Below are positions 26,348 to 34,585 of a stretch of 64,000 nt of DNA, piece after piece; the first letter of the stretch is position 1; each line of letters starts with the position of its first letter. The stretch is from contig NZ_QKTX01000006.1 of NCBI RefSeq assembly GCF_003253485.1, forward strand, positions 203,167-267,166, written 5' to 3'. Below the pieces are notes generated by a model. The model saw only the letters and a list, made by a program, of their open reading frames with translations, was not told the origin of the DNA and searched no databases. This DNA comes from Algoriphagus aquaeductus (lineage in GTDB: Bacteria; Bacteroidota; Bacteroidia; Cytophagales; Cyclobacteriaceae). A program made the position numbers and the translations under genes.

Positions 26348-27978
26348 GGCCAGTAGGTGATAAAAGTGGTGGAGTTTTTACCAAGTTCAAGTTCGATTTT
26401 TCCCTCGTGCTTTTCCATGATTTTTTTCACGTAGTACAATCCGATTCCAAAACCTTTCACATCATGAATATCCCCTTTGGGGATGCGATAAAACTGCTCA
26501 AACACCCGCTCTTTTTGTTCAACGGCAATGTTCCCCCCGTTGTCATGAATTCGGATTTTGTGCAAACCGTTTTGATCCAGGCAAATTCGGATTTGATCTC
26601 CTCCGTATTTGAGGGCATTGTCCAGCAGATTGGAAAGTACATTTTCGAAGTGAAACGGATCGGCAAAAATGGGTTTACTATGTGCCGGAAGTGTCAGATA
26701 GATTTGCTTTTCAGGGGCTAAAGTCTGGAACTTTTGCACCAGCTGTCTCAACAGCGGTTCGGGCTCGATTTGCTCCTTTTTCATCACCAACTGATCTGAG
26801 TCAAGCGTGGCCGTTTCGAGTAGTTTTTCCACCATCTGATTCAGCTTGAGTAATTGGGTTTTGGAGATGCCCAGGTAGCGGTCTGTTTTCTGAAAGTCGT
26901 TTTCAGGGTTGAATTTTTGGATTCCTTCGATCGCAGACAGCGTGGTGGCGATGGGAGTTTTGAATTCGTGGGTGATATTGGCAATCAGGTCTTGTTTGAT
27001 CTCTGCGATTTCCTTTTGGTTTTTGATCGTCTGGTAGAGGTAGTAAAAGGCGTAGGCGATGATGGCCAAAAAGGCCAAGGACATGCCAATCTCGATGAGG
27101 CCACGTCTGAGAAGAGTCATGGTGGTGTTTTCAAAAAATAATTCCAAACTCAGTCCAGGTGGCAAAAATGTGGATCGAGACACGGTGAATTGCATGTCCG
27201 GCTTTTCGGACATGGGCTTTTCGGGAGCTTGGGGAGCTTCATTTAAGCGGGGCAACCTCCTGTTGACTTGAAGAAGTTTGTAATTGATGGTGATTCCTTT
27301 TCGTCTCAGCTCTCCCTGAAGCAAACTGTCGATTTGGTCGAGATCCAAAGAATCCCGAGTAATGGAAATAATGATTTTGTTGGTCAAAAATTTCATCTGC
27401 TCTAAGCTGTCGGCTGAGGAGCGGCCTAAAAATATGTTCAAATTGTTCGGATGGTCTCTGGCCATCTTACGCAAAGAATCCATCCGAACAATGGTATGAA
27501 CAGAGTCTTCGGATACGTTTTGCCAGAAAATGGAATCTAATTTTAGATTTTCTGCCTGGGCTTGGGAAAGTGACCGGAAGACCAGGTTATTTTTCCCTAC
27601 CCGATCTATAAATTCTTGGGGGAAAAATGCAGAGTCTTGGGAAGTTTGGATGGGCGGGCTATCTGGCCTCTTCAAATCTGAAGACGCAGACCTTTGGACA
27701 TGGATTCGGGTCATATTTCCCGAGATGGAGGTGTTACTGTCGACTTCCCTAAATGGACTTCCCGGAATTAGACCGTCGGTCAGCGTGATCACATCTGTCT
27801 TTGCCCGTTCGGCGAAATAGCTTTCTACCGCATTGTCCAGACTTTGCTGGATGTCGGCGAGCAGCTGGTTTTTGAGGATATGAATTTGGGAATACAAGCG
27901 CCAAGCCTGTACTCCGATACTGACCAGCAGGGTAAATCCGATCAAAATTCCTATCCGCTTGAACTCCAGCTTTTTCAT
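26344..27978 (-). CDS. Membrane sensor histidine kinase
   Basis: A 544-residue kinase cotranscribed with and just upstream of the response regulator. One membrane helix at about 8-25, a periplasmic sensor domain of about 260 residues, and a second helix at about 290-315. The dimerisation/phosphoacceptor domain has ANITHEFKTPIA with His337. The ATPase domain shows NLLDNALKYGG (N box), the DNGG segment (G1) and GFGIGLYYVKKIM (G2). The sensor has no family I recognise. Its start faces the first GLPGLI gene, with the TTAAC operator between, so the operator may control both directions. Probably senses an envelope condition handled by the GLPGLI/outer membrane genes (inference). Confidence 0.92.
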   Translation of the reverse strand: MKKLEFKRIGILIGFTLLVSIGVQAWRLYSQIHILKNQLLADIQQSLDNAVESYFAERAKTDVITLTDGLIPGSPFREVDSNTSISGNMTRIHVQRSASSDLKRPDSPPIQTSQDSAFFPQEFIDRVGKNNLVFRSLSQAQAENLKLDSIFWQNVSEDSVHTIVRMDSLRKMARDHPNNLNIFLGRSSADSLEQMKFLTNKIIISITRDSLDLDQIDSLLQGELRRKGITINYKLLQVNRRLPRLNEAPQAPEKPMSEKPDMQFTVSRSTFLPPGLSLELFFENTTMTLLRRGLIEIGMSLAFLAIIAYAFYYLYQTIKNQKEIAEIKQDLIANITHEFKTPIATTLSAIEGIQKFNPENDFQKTDRYLGISKTQLLKLNQMVEKLLETATLDSDQLVMKKEQIEPEPLLRQLVQKFQTLAPEKQIYLTLPAHSKPIFADPFHFENVLSNLLDNALKYGGDQIRICLDQNGLHKIRIHDNGGNIAVEQKERVFEQFYRIPKGDIHDVKGFGIGLYYVKKIMEKHEGKIELELGKNSTTFITYWP

Positions 27979-28019
27979 GCCTCTAAATTAGAATGATAAA
28001 AAAGCCCAAAAAATGGGGC

Positions 28020-28045
28020 TTAACACACGTTAACAGTGCTTAACT
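28020..28045. promoter_or_regulatory. Triple TTAAC direct repeat, candidate response regulator operator 1
   Basis: TTAACA (28020-28025), TTAACA (28030-28035) and TTAACT (28040-28045): three hexamers with an exact 10-base period, separated by CACG and GTGC. It lies 57 bases before the first GLPGLI start and 42 bases before the kinase start on the other strand. The same arrangement with the same spacers (GACG, GTGC) and the following CTCTT is found at 29015-29040. Phase with the helix and spacing fit an OmpR/PhoB-type protein. Confidence 0.7.
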
Positions 28046-28101
28046 CTTTTACCTTTTCACTTTGGGTTGGTTTGTGCTCCTCAATTAATCCAAAAGCCAT
28101 C

Positions 28102-28926
28102 ATGATTGCCAAAATTTTATTTCCGCTTTGTTTTCTGATTTTCTGCTTTCAAGCAGTCTTTTCCCAACAACTTTCCGGCCGGGTCATATATCGGGCTTCC
28201 AATCAAATCATGATCCGGATAGATAGTACCGATATGAGTCCTGATGAAATTGCCGAAGCTCATGAAATCATGCAGAAACCTTGGCAACGGGACTTTATCC
28301 TGACTTTTTCCAAAACAGAATCCAATTGGAGACAGATCGAAACATTGGATGGGGCTTCAAGTCCTTCGGCTGATCAGGGATTGACCATAAGCCTGTCAGG
28401 AAATGGAAATGAAATCCTGTATAAAAATCTGGCAAACACCAGGTACGTGCAGGAACAGGAGTTTATGGGCAAAGAGTTTTTGATTCAGGATGACTTGGAA
28501 CCCATCAATTGGCAATTGATGAATGAAACCAAACGTATCGGAGATTATATGGCCCAAAAAGCAATTTTCAACCGGCTTGTGGAAGTTCATCGGTTTTCCT
28601 CCGAAATGGTTGAGATGGAAAGTGGTCAGGACACCCTTCAGATTGAAGCATGGTTTACTCCCGACATACCGGTTTCCCATGGTCCGGAGAATTATTATGG
28701 ATTGCCGGGTTTGATCCTGGAAATACACAATGGAGGGAAGTCAAATTATTTTCAAAAGATAGAATTAAACCCCGATTCTGATCAAATAGTCATACAAACT
28801 CCCAAAAGAGGAAAAATAGTCACTCGGAAGGCGTTTGAGGCCATGCAAGAGGAAAGCATCAAACAAATGAACAATCGCTACCAAGGCAAACAAGGCGAAG
28901 GTTCAAAAATCCGGATCGGTGGGTAG
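28102..28926 (+). CDS. GLPGLI family protein 1
   Basis: A 274-residue exported protein of TIGR01200. ATG 28102 gives the signal peptide MIAKILFPLCFLIFCFQAVFSQ; a longer frame from 28036 would run through the operator region. The defining YGLPGLILEI motif is at about residues 210-219. Flanking HGPENYY and the DTLQIEAWFTPDIPVS segments are conserved with its tandem paralogue at 29090. The fold is beta-rich; function is not known, although these proteins often accompany TonB-dependent or metal-related outer membrane proteins. Short, Gly-rich tail (KIRIGG). Confidence 0.9.
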   Translation: MIAKILFPLCFLIFCFQAVFSQQLSGRVIYRASNQIMIRIDSTDMSPDEIAEAHEIMQKPWQRDFILTFSKTESNWRQIETLDGASSPSADQGLTISLSGNGNEILYKNLANTRYVQEQEFMGKEFLIQDDLEPINWQLMNETKRIGDYMAQKAIFNRLVEVHRFSSEMVEMESGQDTLQIEAWFTPDIPVSHGPENYYGLPGLILEIHNGGKSNYFQKIELNPDSDQIVIQTPKRGKIVTRKAFEAMQEESIKQMNNRYQGKQGEGSKIRIGG

Positions 28927-29014
28927 TGAACGGACAGAAATACCCAGAGCCTAGTTTATTTTGTCAAGCAGCCCATTGAAAAAAGCCAAAGTTTCGCAAA
29001 ATCGAGACTTGGGA

Positions 29015-29040
29015 TTAACAGACGTTAACAGTGCTTAACT
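29015..29040 (+). promoter_or_regulatory. Triple TTAAC direct repeat, candidate operator 2
   Basis: TTAACA, TTAACA, TTAACT at 29015, 29025 and 29035, again with a 10-base period. It ends 49 bases before the second GLPGLI start. Identity to operator 1 extends through the spacers and the trailing CTCTT, while the surrounding bases differ, so the block itself seems to be selected. A -10-like TATCTT lies about 16 bases downstream. Confidence 0.7.
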
Positions 29041-29089
29041 CTTCAGATTTCAACATATCTTCTTCTTTGTATCCGAAAACCAACATACT

Positions 29090-29923
29090 ATGAACACACG
29101 AATTCTTTTTCTCACAGGACTGATGCTCTTTGCTTTTGTCCAAGTGATCGCCCAGGGACTTACCGGCCGTGCCTACTATAAGTCCTCTTCCCAGATTAGA
29201 TTGCAAATGGATTCTTCCCGAATGAATCCAGACCAAATGGCCGAAATCCAAGCTCAGCTCAAAAAGCAGATGGAGCGGGATTATGTGCTCTCGTTTACCC
29301 CGACCGAATCCAATTGGAAGCAGGTAGAAAGTCTCGGTGGCGGTCCGGCTACTGCTTCCTCAGGGGGCATGACCATGGTGATCAATACCGGAAGCCAAGA
29401 CCGAGTGCTGTACAAAAACATTGCTGAGCAGACCTATGAACAAGAACAGGATGTGATGGGAAAGGAATTTCTGATCAAGGATTCTCTTGAACCCGCAGAA
29501 TGGGAACTGACCGGTGAGACCAAGAAAATCGGAAACTATACTGCTCAAAAAGCCACCTATTCCCGAATTGTAGATTCTCAGCGCTTTTCTACCGGCATGA
29601 CCGAGATGGAAAATGTCAAAGACACGATCCAAGTGACGGCATGGTTTACGCCGGAGATTCCAGTACCGCATGGACCAGAAAATTTCTTTGGTCTTCCGGG
29701 GCTGATTCTCGAAATCCAAAACTCCGGAAGAACGCTGATCTGTGAAAAAATCGAACTGAATCCCAGCGCCAATCCAGTCAAAATCGAGCGGCCTAAACGA
29801 GGTAAAGAAATCAGTCGCGAGGAATTCCGCGCCATGCAGGAGGAAAGCATGAAGCAGATGATGAATCGCTACCAGGGCAAGCCAGGAGAGGGGAATCAGT
29901 TTACGATACGGATTGGAAATTGA
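29090..29923 (+). CDS. GLPGLI family protein 2
   Basis: A 277-residue paralogue of the protein at 28102, with signal peptide MNTRILFLTGLMLFAFVQVIAQ and motif FFGLPGLILEI. The two share the whole layout (SSRMNPDQMAEI/DMSPDEIAEA, DYVLSFTPTESNWKQVE, HGPENF), so this is a tandem duplication followed by divergence. It has its own copy of the TTAAC operator. The outer membrane receptor gene follows 146 bases later in the same direction. Function unknown; probably periplasmic, acting with the receptor. Confidence 0.9.
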   Translation: MNTRILFLTGLMLFAFVQVIAQGLTGRAYYKSSSQIRLQMDSSRMNPDQMAEIQAQLKKQMERDYVLSFTPTESNWKQVESLGGGPATASSGGMTMVINTGSQDRVLYKNIAEQTYEQEQDVMGKEFLIKDSLEPAEWELTGETKKIGNYTAQKATYSRIVDSQRFSTGMTEMENVKDTIQVTAWFTPEIPVPHGPENFFGLPGLILEIQNSGRTLICEKIELNPSANPVKIERPKRGKEISREEFRAMQEESMKQMMNRYQGKPGEGNQFTIRIGN

Positions 29924-29935
29924 TTTTAGAAGCGA

Positions 29936-29984
29936 GATACAAGATACAAGATACAAGACACAAGACGCTAGACATTAGACCTAA
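29936..29984. repeat. Heptanucleotide tandem repeat GATACAA
   Basis: Seven consecutive 7-base units: three exact GATACAA copies (29936-29956), then GACACAA, GACGCTA, GACATTA and GACCTAA, progressively diverged. It occupies the gap between the second GLPGLI gene and the receptor gene. Confidence 0.75.
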
Positions 29985-30069
29985 GATGTGAGACTTTGGG
30001 CGATCTCGGATAGGTTTTAGTCCAAGCCCATTTCAGCTTTCTCACTTCCTATTTCATACTTAACCAACT

Positions 30070-32745
30070 ATGCTTTTTTCTAAAAGACTGCTCCTTCTTG
30101 CCTTTTTCATTGGCTTTGCTTTCTCATCTTTTGGGCAAAGCAAACCCTTAATCGGGCAGGTCTTGGACTCCCTCAATCGACCGATTCCCTATGCCAATGT
30201 GGTCGCGATCAACCAAAGCACTCAGAAAATCGGGGGCTTTGGGATTTCCAATGATGAGGGGCGATTCAAAGTGACTCTTGCTACAGGTGCGGAATATTTG
30301 CTGCGGGTTTCCTTTGTCGGCTACCGGCAATTTGAATTGCAGATTAAGGATTGGGATGCTGAAACTCCCATTTTGGTTCGGTTGCAGCAGAGTGATACCG
30401 AGTTGGGATTGGTGGAAGTGGTATCGGAAATGCCCGTGACCATGAAAGGTGACACGCTAACTTATAAAACGGATGCATTTACCACCGGTACGGAACGAAA
30501 GCTCAGCGATGTGCTGGAGAAGCTTCCCGGATTCCAAGTGGATGAAAACGGAGAGGTGAAAGTTCAGGGTAAAAAAGTGGATAAGGTGCTCGTGGATGGG
30601 AAGACGTTTTTTGATGGAGATACCAAGTTGGCCACCAAAAACCTTCCTGCCAATGCAGTAGACCGGGTTCAGGTGTTGAAAAATTTCAATGAGATATCAC
30701 CGATTCGAGGATTGGACAATGATGAGACCCTGGCCTTAAACATTCAGCTGAAAGACGGCAAAAAGAACATGGTATTTGGAGATCTGGAAGGGGGAGTGGG
30801 GCCGGAAAAGCGATACCTTGGGCATGCGAATGCTTTCTACTATGCTCCCAAACTCAACCTTAATCTGATCGGTGGAAGCAACAATGTGGGCGAACAGACT
30901 TTTACGCTTCAGGATTATTTCCGCTTCAGTGGAGGGATGGCCGGATTGGGTGGTCGGACGGGCTCACGAGTGCAGATGAATAGTGATGATTTGGGGATTC
31001 CCATGGCCAATCGGACCAATGCGGCTGAGTTGCAAACTCATCTGGGCGCACTGAATTTGAATTATACCCCAAGTAAACGGTGGAGGCATACCGGATTTCT
31101 CATTGCATCTGCTTCGGACAATCGTCTGGGCAGCAATTCCCTCCGAACCTACCTCAATGCCGGTGACAATGTGCAGGAAAAGCTAAATTCGGTAAGCCAG
31201 GTAGCCAACAAATCTGCCTTGGGGAAATATGCCCTTACGTATACGCCTAAAGAAGAAACTTATCTTAAATACAGTCTTTTTGGGAAGCTTTCGGAAATTG
31301 AAAACAGCAATGTCCTGGTGTCGGATTTTGGACAAAATCTGCAAAACATCACTTCTCTAAACACCCGAAGACCCTATTCTTTCCAGCAAAAACTCGAGTG
31401 GTATCACGCGCCAAGTGTTCGCCATGTCTTTTCCACAGAACTCAATTGGGAAAGTAAATTCACGGATCCGCTCTTTGACTTGCAGACGAATCTCAAACCA
31501 CTTTTGGGTTTGTATCCCATCCCCAATGCCGAAACCTATCGCTTATTTCAGTCACAAGAGCTAAGGACAAATACAGTCGAAGGAGCTTTCAACTACTACT
31601 ATATCCTTAATCCTACCAATCACCTCAACTGGTCCTTGGGATATCAGCGGCTTTCCCAAAGTTTGATCGGATCCCTTCGTCAGGAAGGTTCAGATCAAGG
31701 ATATGAGGACTTTGATAATGACAATGAATTTGGTTTTCAGGATGTCTATCTCGGTACGACCTGGAAGACCAAATGGAAAAAATGGGTACTCAGTCCCTCG
31801 GTGTTTTTGCATCGATATGCATGGAGAGATCAGCAAGTGGCAAATGAGCTCGATTTCAGCAAGGTCCTGGCCCTACCGGGAATGTATGCGAAATGGACGA
31901 TCAAATCCAACCGGTCCCTGACCTACCGTTTCCAGACAGAAGCTAATTTTATGGACATTCAAAAACTCGCTCAGGGACTTGTTTTGCAGGATTACAATGC
32001 GGTTTTTCAGGGAAATCGAGCGTTGGATAATGGACTTTTTGATAATCATACGATGAGTTATACCCATTTCGATATGTTTTCGGGATTGACATTGTTTGGC
32101 AATCTCAATTACCAGCGAAAGCGAAATGAAATCACGACTACGACTGATTTTGCTGGGATCAACCGGCTGCTTTCCCTGATCAATATCCAACCGGTGAATG
32201 AGACGCTCAATGGGGATGTCCGTCTGGATAAAGCCTTGAATCGGATGAAATTCGAAATCGGCGGGAGGTGGAATGCCTTTTCCACCAATTTGATCTTGGA
32301 TGATCGACCCACGCAGAATCAGCAATTCTCCCAGACCTATGATACCAAGCTTACGACTACTTTTTTCAAGATCTTGGAAATCAAGGCAGGATATTCATTT
32401 ACTGCGAATGATTATACCTCAGGACAACTTCAAAATACTTTTGTCACCCACAGTCCACGACTCGAAATCGACTTGGATATCGTCAAAGGCTTAAAACTCA
32501 AGGCTGATTACACCTACAATACCTACCTCAATCAGGCGGCTTCCACGCGCAGTGACTTTGACTTCCTCAATGCCTTTTTGATGTATCGAAAAAAATCCAG
32601 CCCTTGGGAATTTAAAGCATCTGTATGGAACTTGTTTGATACGCAAGCCATCCGTCGGGATAGTTTCAGCGAAAACCTGATCAGCACTTTTTCCTATCTG
32701 GTGCAGCCAAGGTATGGCTTGCTGACAGTGAAGTATGATTTGTGA
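30070..32745 (+). CDS. Outer membrane beta-barrel receptor with CarboxypepD-reg domain (TonB-dependent type)
   Basis: An 891-residue outer membrane protein. After the signal peptide (ending SSFGQ) comes a carboxypeptidase-regulatory-like Ig domain (LIGQVLDSLNRPIPYANV, about 24-110), then a plug-like domain (LSDVLEKLPGFQVDENGEVKVQGKKVDKVLVDGKTFF about 140-180), then a large barrel of the OMP_b-brl_3 kind. This architecture is found with GLPGLI genes across Bacteroidota. No SusD partner is present, so carbohydrate import through a SusCD pair is unlikely. The cargo is unknown; peptides or metals are possibilities. Confidence 0.88.
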   Translation: MLFSKRLLLLAFFIGFAFSSFGQSKPLIGQVLDSLNRPIPYANVVAINQSTQKIGGFGISNDEGRFKVTLATGAEYLLRVSFVGYRQFELQIKDWDAETPILVRLQQSDTELGLVEVVSEMPVTMKGDTLTYKTDAFTTGTERKLSDVLEKLPGFQVDENGEVKVQGKKVDKVLVDGKTFFDGDTKLATKNLPANAVDRVQVLKNFNEISPIRGLDNDETLALNIQLKDGKKNMVFGDLEGGVGPEKRYLGHANAFYYAPKLNLNLIGGSNNVGEQTFTLQDYFRFSGGMAGLGGRTGSRVQMNSDDLGIPMANRTNAAELQTHLGALNLNYTPSKRWRHTGFLIASASDNRLGSNSLRTYLNAGDNVQEKLNSVSQVANKSALGKYALTYTPKEETYLKYSLFGKLSEIENSNVLVSDFGQNLQNITSLNTRRPYSFQQKLEWYHAPSVRHVFSTELNWESKFTDPLFDLQTNLKPLLGLYPIPNAETYRLFQSQELRTNTVEGAFNYYYILNPTNHLNWSLGYQRLSQSLIGSLRQEGSDQGYEDFDNDNEFGFQDVYLGTTWKTKWKKWVLSPSVFLHRYAWRDQQVANELDFSKVLALPGMYAKWTIKSNRSLTYRFQTEANFMDIQKLAQGLVLQDYNAVFQGNRALDNGLFDNHTMSYTHFDMFSGLTLFGNLNYQRKRNEITTTTDFAGINRLLSLINIQPVNETLNGDVRLDKALNRMKFEIGGRWNAFSTNLILDDRPTQNQQFSQTYDTKLTTTFFKILEIKAGYSFTANDYTSGQLQNTFVTHSPRLEIDLDIVKGLKLKADYTYNTYLNQAASTRSDFDFLNAFLMYRKKSSPWEFKASVWNLFDTQAIRRDSFSENLISTFSYLVQPRYGLLTVKYDL

Positions 32746-32896
32746 TTAAGCTGGAGAACCAGAGACCCAAGATGAAAAAGTCGTAGACTTTCGAAGAATC
32801 GTTTTTTCGGATTTGCTGGTGGTTCAAGGAGGTTCTCTTTCTTAGCTGAAGGATAAATTTTAAGATTAATTTTCCCAAGTCTTCTTCATACAACAA

Positions 32897-32992
32897 TAAA
32901 AGCTAAATATAAAAATGCATTAAAAGCTAAAAATGATAAAACATTATAAGCTAAAAGTTGTAAAACCGTAAAAGCTAAATTACCTTTGAATA
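32897..32992. repeat. Four 24-bp direct repeats upstream of the Fic gene
   Basis: Units start at 32897, 32921, 32945 and 32969, each exactly 24 bases apart. The invariant part is TAwAAGCTAAAw at the start; the first three also share a TAAAA-like second half (for example TAAAAGCTAAAAATGATAAA in unit 2). AGCT occurs at 32901, 32925, 32949 and 32973. The last unit runs into the promoter. The array lies only upstream of the AbiEi-Fic gene. With no intervening variable spacers it is not a CRISPR array; an operator for the encoded DNA-binding domain is the simplest reading. Confidence 0.8.
32957..32988 (+). promoter_or_regulatory. Promoter of the Fic gene inside the repeat array
   Basis: TACCTTTG (32981-32988) is an exact match to the Bacteroidota -7 element TAnnTTTG. 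GTTG (32957-32960) sits 20 bases upstream, as expected for the -33 element. Transcription would begin near 32995, leaving a leader of about ten bases before the ATG at 33006. The -7 element falls within repeat unit 4 and the -33 element within unit 3, so a repeat-binding protein would block the polymerase. Confidence 0.65.
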
Positions 32993-33005
32993 AATTAAAA
33001 AGGTA

Positions 33006-34526
33006 ATGGCTACGATCTCCGAAAGACTTGCTAGCTCCCTGACGATTCTCAAGGATCTTCAGGAAGTGGATAAGATCGCCGTCAAATCATCCGATCTCAG
33101 CCGTACCCATCGGGAGCGCTTGGTCAGGTCGGGTTTTTTGAAAGAGGTGATGCGGGGATGGTATATCCCTACGCGACCGGAGGAACCGGCCGGGGAAAGC
33201 ACGTCTTGGTACACCTCCTTTTGGTATTTCTGCGCAGCTTATCTGAATGAGCGCTTTGGGGAAGAATGGAGTTTGTCGCCTGAGCAGTCGGTCATCCTTC
33301 ATGCAGGTAATTTGACTGTGCCTCGGCAGCTGCTGGTGCGATCGCCCTTAGCCCGTAATCAGACCACTCAGCTGCCTCATGATACCTCCATCTTTGAGAC
33401 GCGAGCGCGAATTGCGGAGAAGGAAGAGCTGGTGATTGATCCTCATGGTCTTCGCTTGTTTACCTTGGAATCTGCGCTGATTTACTGCCCAGAGCCTTTT
33501 TTCCGAAATAACCCGGTGGATGCCAGAGCCGTCTTGGGTACTTTTCGGGATGGCACGGATTTGCTCCGAAGGCTGCTGGATGGGGGACATAGCGTGGTGG
33601 CGGGCCGCTTGGCGGGAGCTTTTCGGAATATCGGGCGGGATGCGATTGCGGATGATATTTTGGCAGGGATGCGAAGTGTGGGTTATGCGGTCAGTGAGCA
33701 GGATCCATTTGCCAGTCCGAGTACGCTACTGATTCCTTCGAGACAAGTTTTGCCCCATGTCAATCGACTTCAGCTGATGTGGATGAGCATGCGGGAGACG
33801 GTTTTGGAGGTTTTTCCATCCGAACCGGGTCTTCCCCGGGATTCATCGGCCTATCTGCAGCGGGTCAGTGAGCTCTTCGTCAATGATGCATACAATTCCC
33901 TGTCGATCGAGGGCTATCGTGTTTCTGCGGATTTGATTGAGCGTATTAAAGCAGGGAGTTGGCAGCCGGAGCTGCACGAGGCAGACCGACAGCATCGGGA
34001 TTCGATGGCAGCAAGAGGCTATTGGCAGGCATTTCAGTCGGTCAAAAAGGCCTTGGAAGAGGTGCTCTCCGGAGCAGAATCGGGTCAGGTAGCCGAAAAG
34101 GCCCATCGAACTTGGTATCGGGAGCTGTTTGCGCCGAGTGTGGAGGCAGGGATTATCCGAGCTTCTGACCTTGCGGGCTATCGAAATCAGTCGGTATTTA
34201 TCCGCCGATCCAAGCATGTGCCCCCTTCTCAGGAGCAGGTGAGGGACCTGATGCCAGCGTATTTTGACTTACTTTCATCCGAAAAAAGCGCGGGAGTCAG
34301 AGCCGTATTGGGTCATTTTGCCTTTGTATATATTCATCCCTATGTGGATGGAAATGGTCGGATTGCCCGATTCTTGATGAATCTGCTGATGGCGTCGGGA
34401 GGCTATCCCTGGACGATTGTGCCGGTGACGCGCAGGGAAGAATACATGAGTGCCTTGGAGTCCGCCAGTGCAGATCAGAATATTCGTCCCTTTGCGGTGT
34501 TTTTAGCGAGTTTGGTAGAAAACTAA
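33006..34526 (+). CDS. AbiEi-like DNA-binding domain fused to a Fic AMP-transferase domain
   Basis: A 506-residue protein. The N-terminal about 220 residues look like an AbiEi-type antitoxin/regulator: a helix-turn-helix region with SSDLSRTHRERLVRSGFL, then the wing-like KEVMRGWYIPT and a second domain with LRLFTLESALIYC. The C-terminal half is a Fic domain: catalytic HPYVDGNGRIAR with His444, matching HxFx(D/E)GNGRxxR with Tyr for Phe. An inhibitory helix motif, Ser298-xxx-Glu302-Gly303 (SLSIEG), lies before it, as in class II Fic proteins. The expected activity is AMPylation of a protein, held in check by its own Glu302. The promoter lies within a 24-bp repeat array, suggesting self-repression. 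No separate toxin or antitoxin gene adjoins. Confidence 0.88.
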   Translation: MATISERLASSLTILKDLQEVDKIAVKSSDLSRTHRERLVRSGFLKEVMRGWYIPTRPEEPAGESTSWYTSFWYFCAAYLNERFGEEWSLSPEQSVILHAGNLTVPRQLLVRSPLARNQTTQLPHDTSIFETRARIAEKEELVIDPHGLRLFTLESALIYCPEPFFRNNPVDARAVLGTFRDGTDLLRRLLDGGHSVVAGRLAGAFRNIGRDAIADDILAGMRSVGYAVSEQDPFASPSTLLIPSRQVLPHVNRLQLMWMSMRETVLEVFPSEPGLPRDSSAYLQRVSELFVNDAYNSLSIEGYRVSADLIERIKAGSWQPELHEADRQHRDSMAARGYWQAFQSVKKALEEVLSGAESGQVAEKAHRTWYRELFAPSVEAGIIRASDLAGYRNQSVFIRRSKHVPPSQEQVRDLMPAYFDLLSSEKSAGVRAVLGHFAFVYIHPYVDGNGRIARFLMNLLMASGGYPWTIVPVTRREEYMSALESASADQNIRPFAVFLASLVEN

Positions 34527-34529
34527 AAA

Positions 34530-34560
34530 AGGCCTGGATTTGCGTCCAGGCCTAATTTTT
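34530..34560. terminator. Bidirectional terminator between the Fic and YceI genes
   Basis: Perfect 9-bp stem AGGCCTGGA (34530-34538) / TCCAGGCCT (34545-34553) with a six-base loop. A residues precede it and T residues follow, so it works for both converging genes, the Fic gene and the minus-strand YceI gene. Confidence 0.9.
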
Positions 34561-34585
34561 TAACTATTCCAATTTTTCAATCCGA

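Noticed and set aside
32897-32992. CRISPR-like short regular repeats
   Set aside because: The repeats abut without unique spacers of constant length, the unit is only 24 bases, and no cas gene is present.
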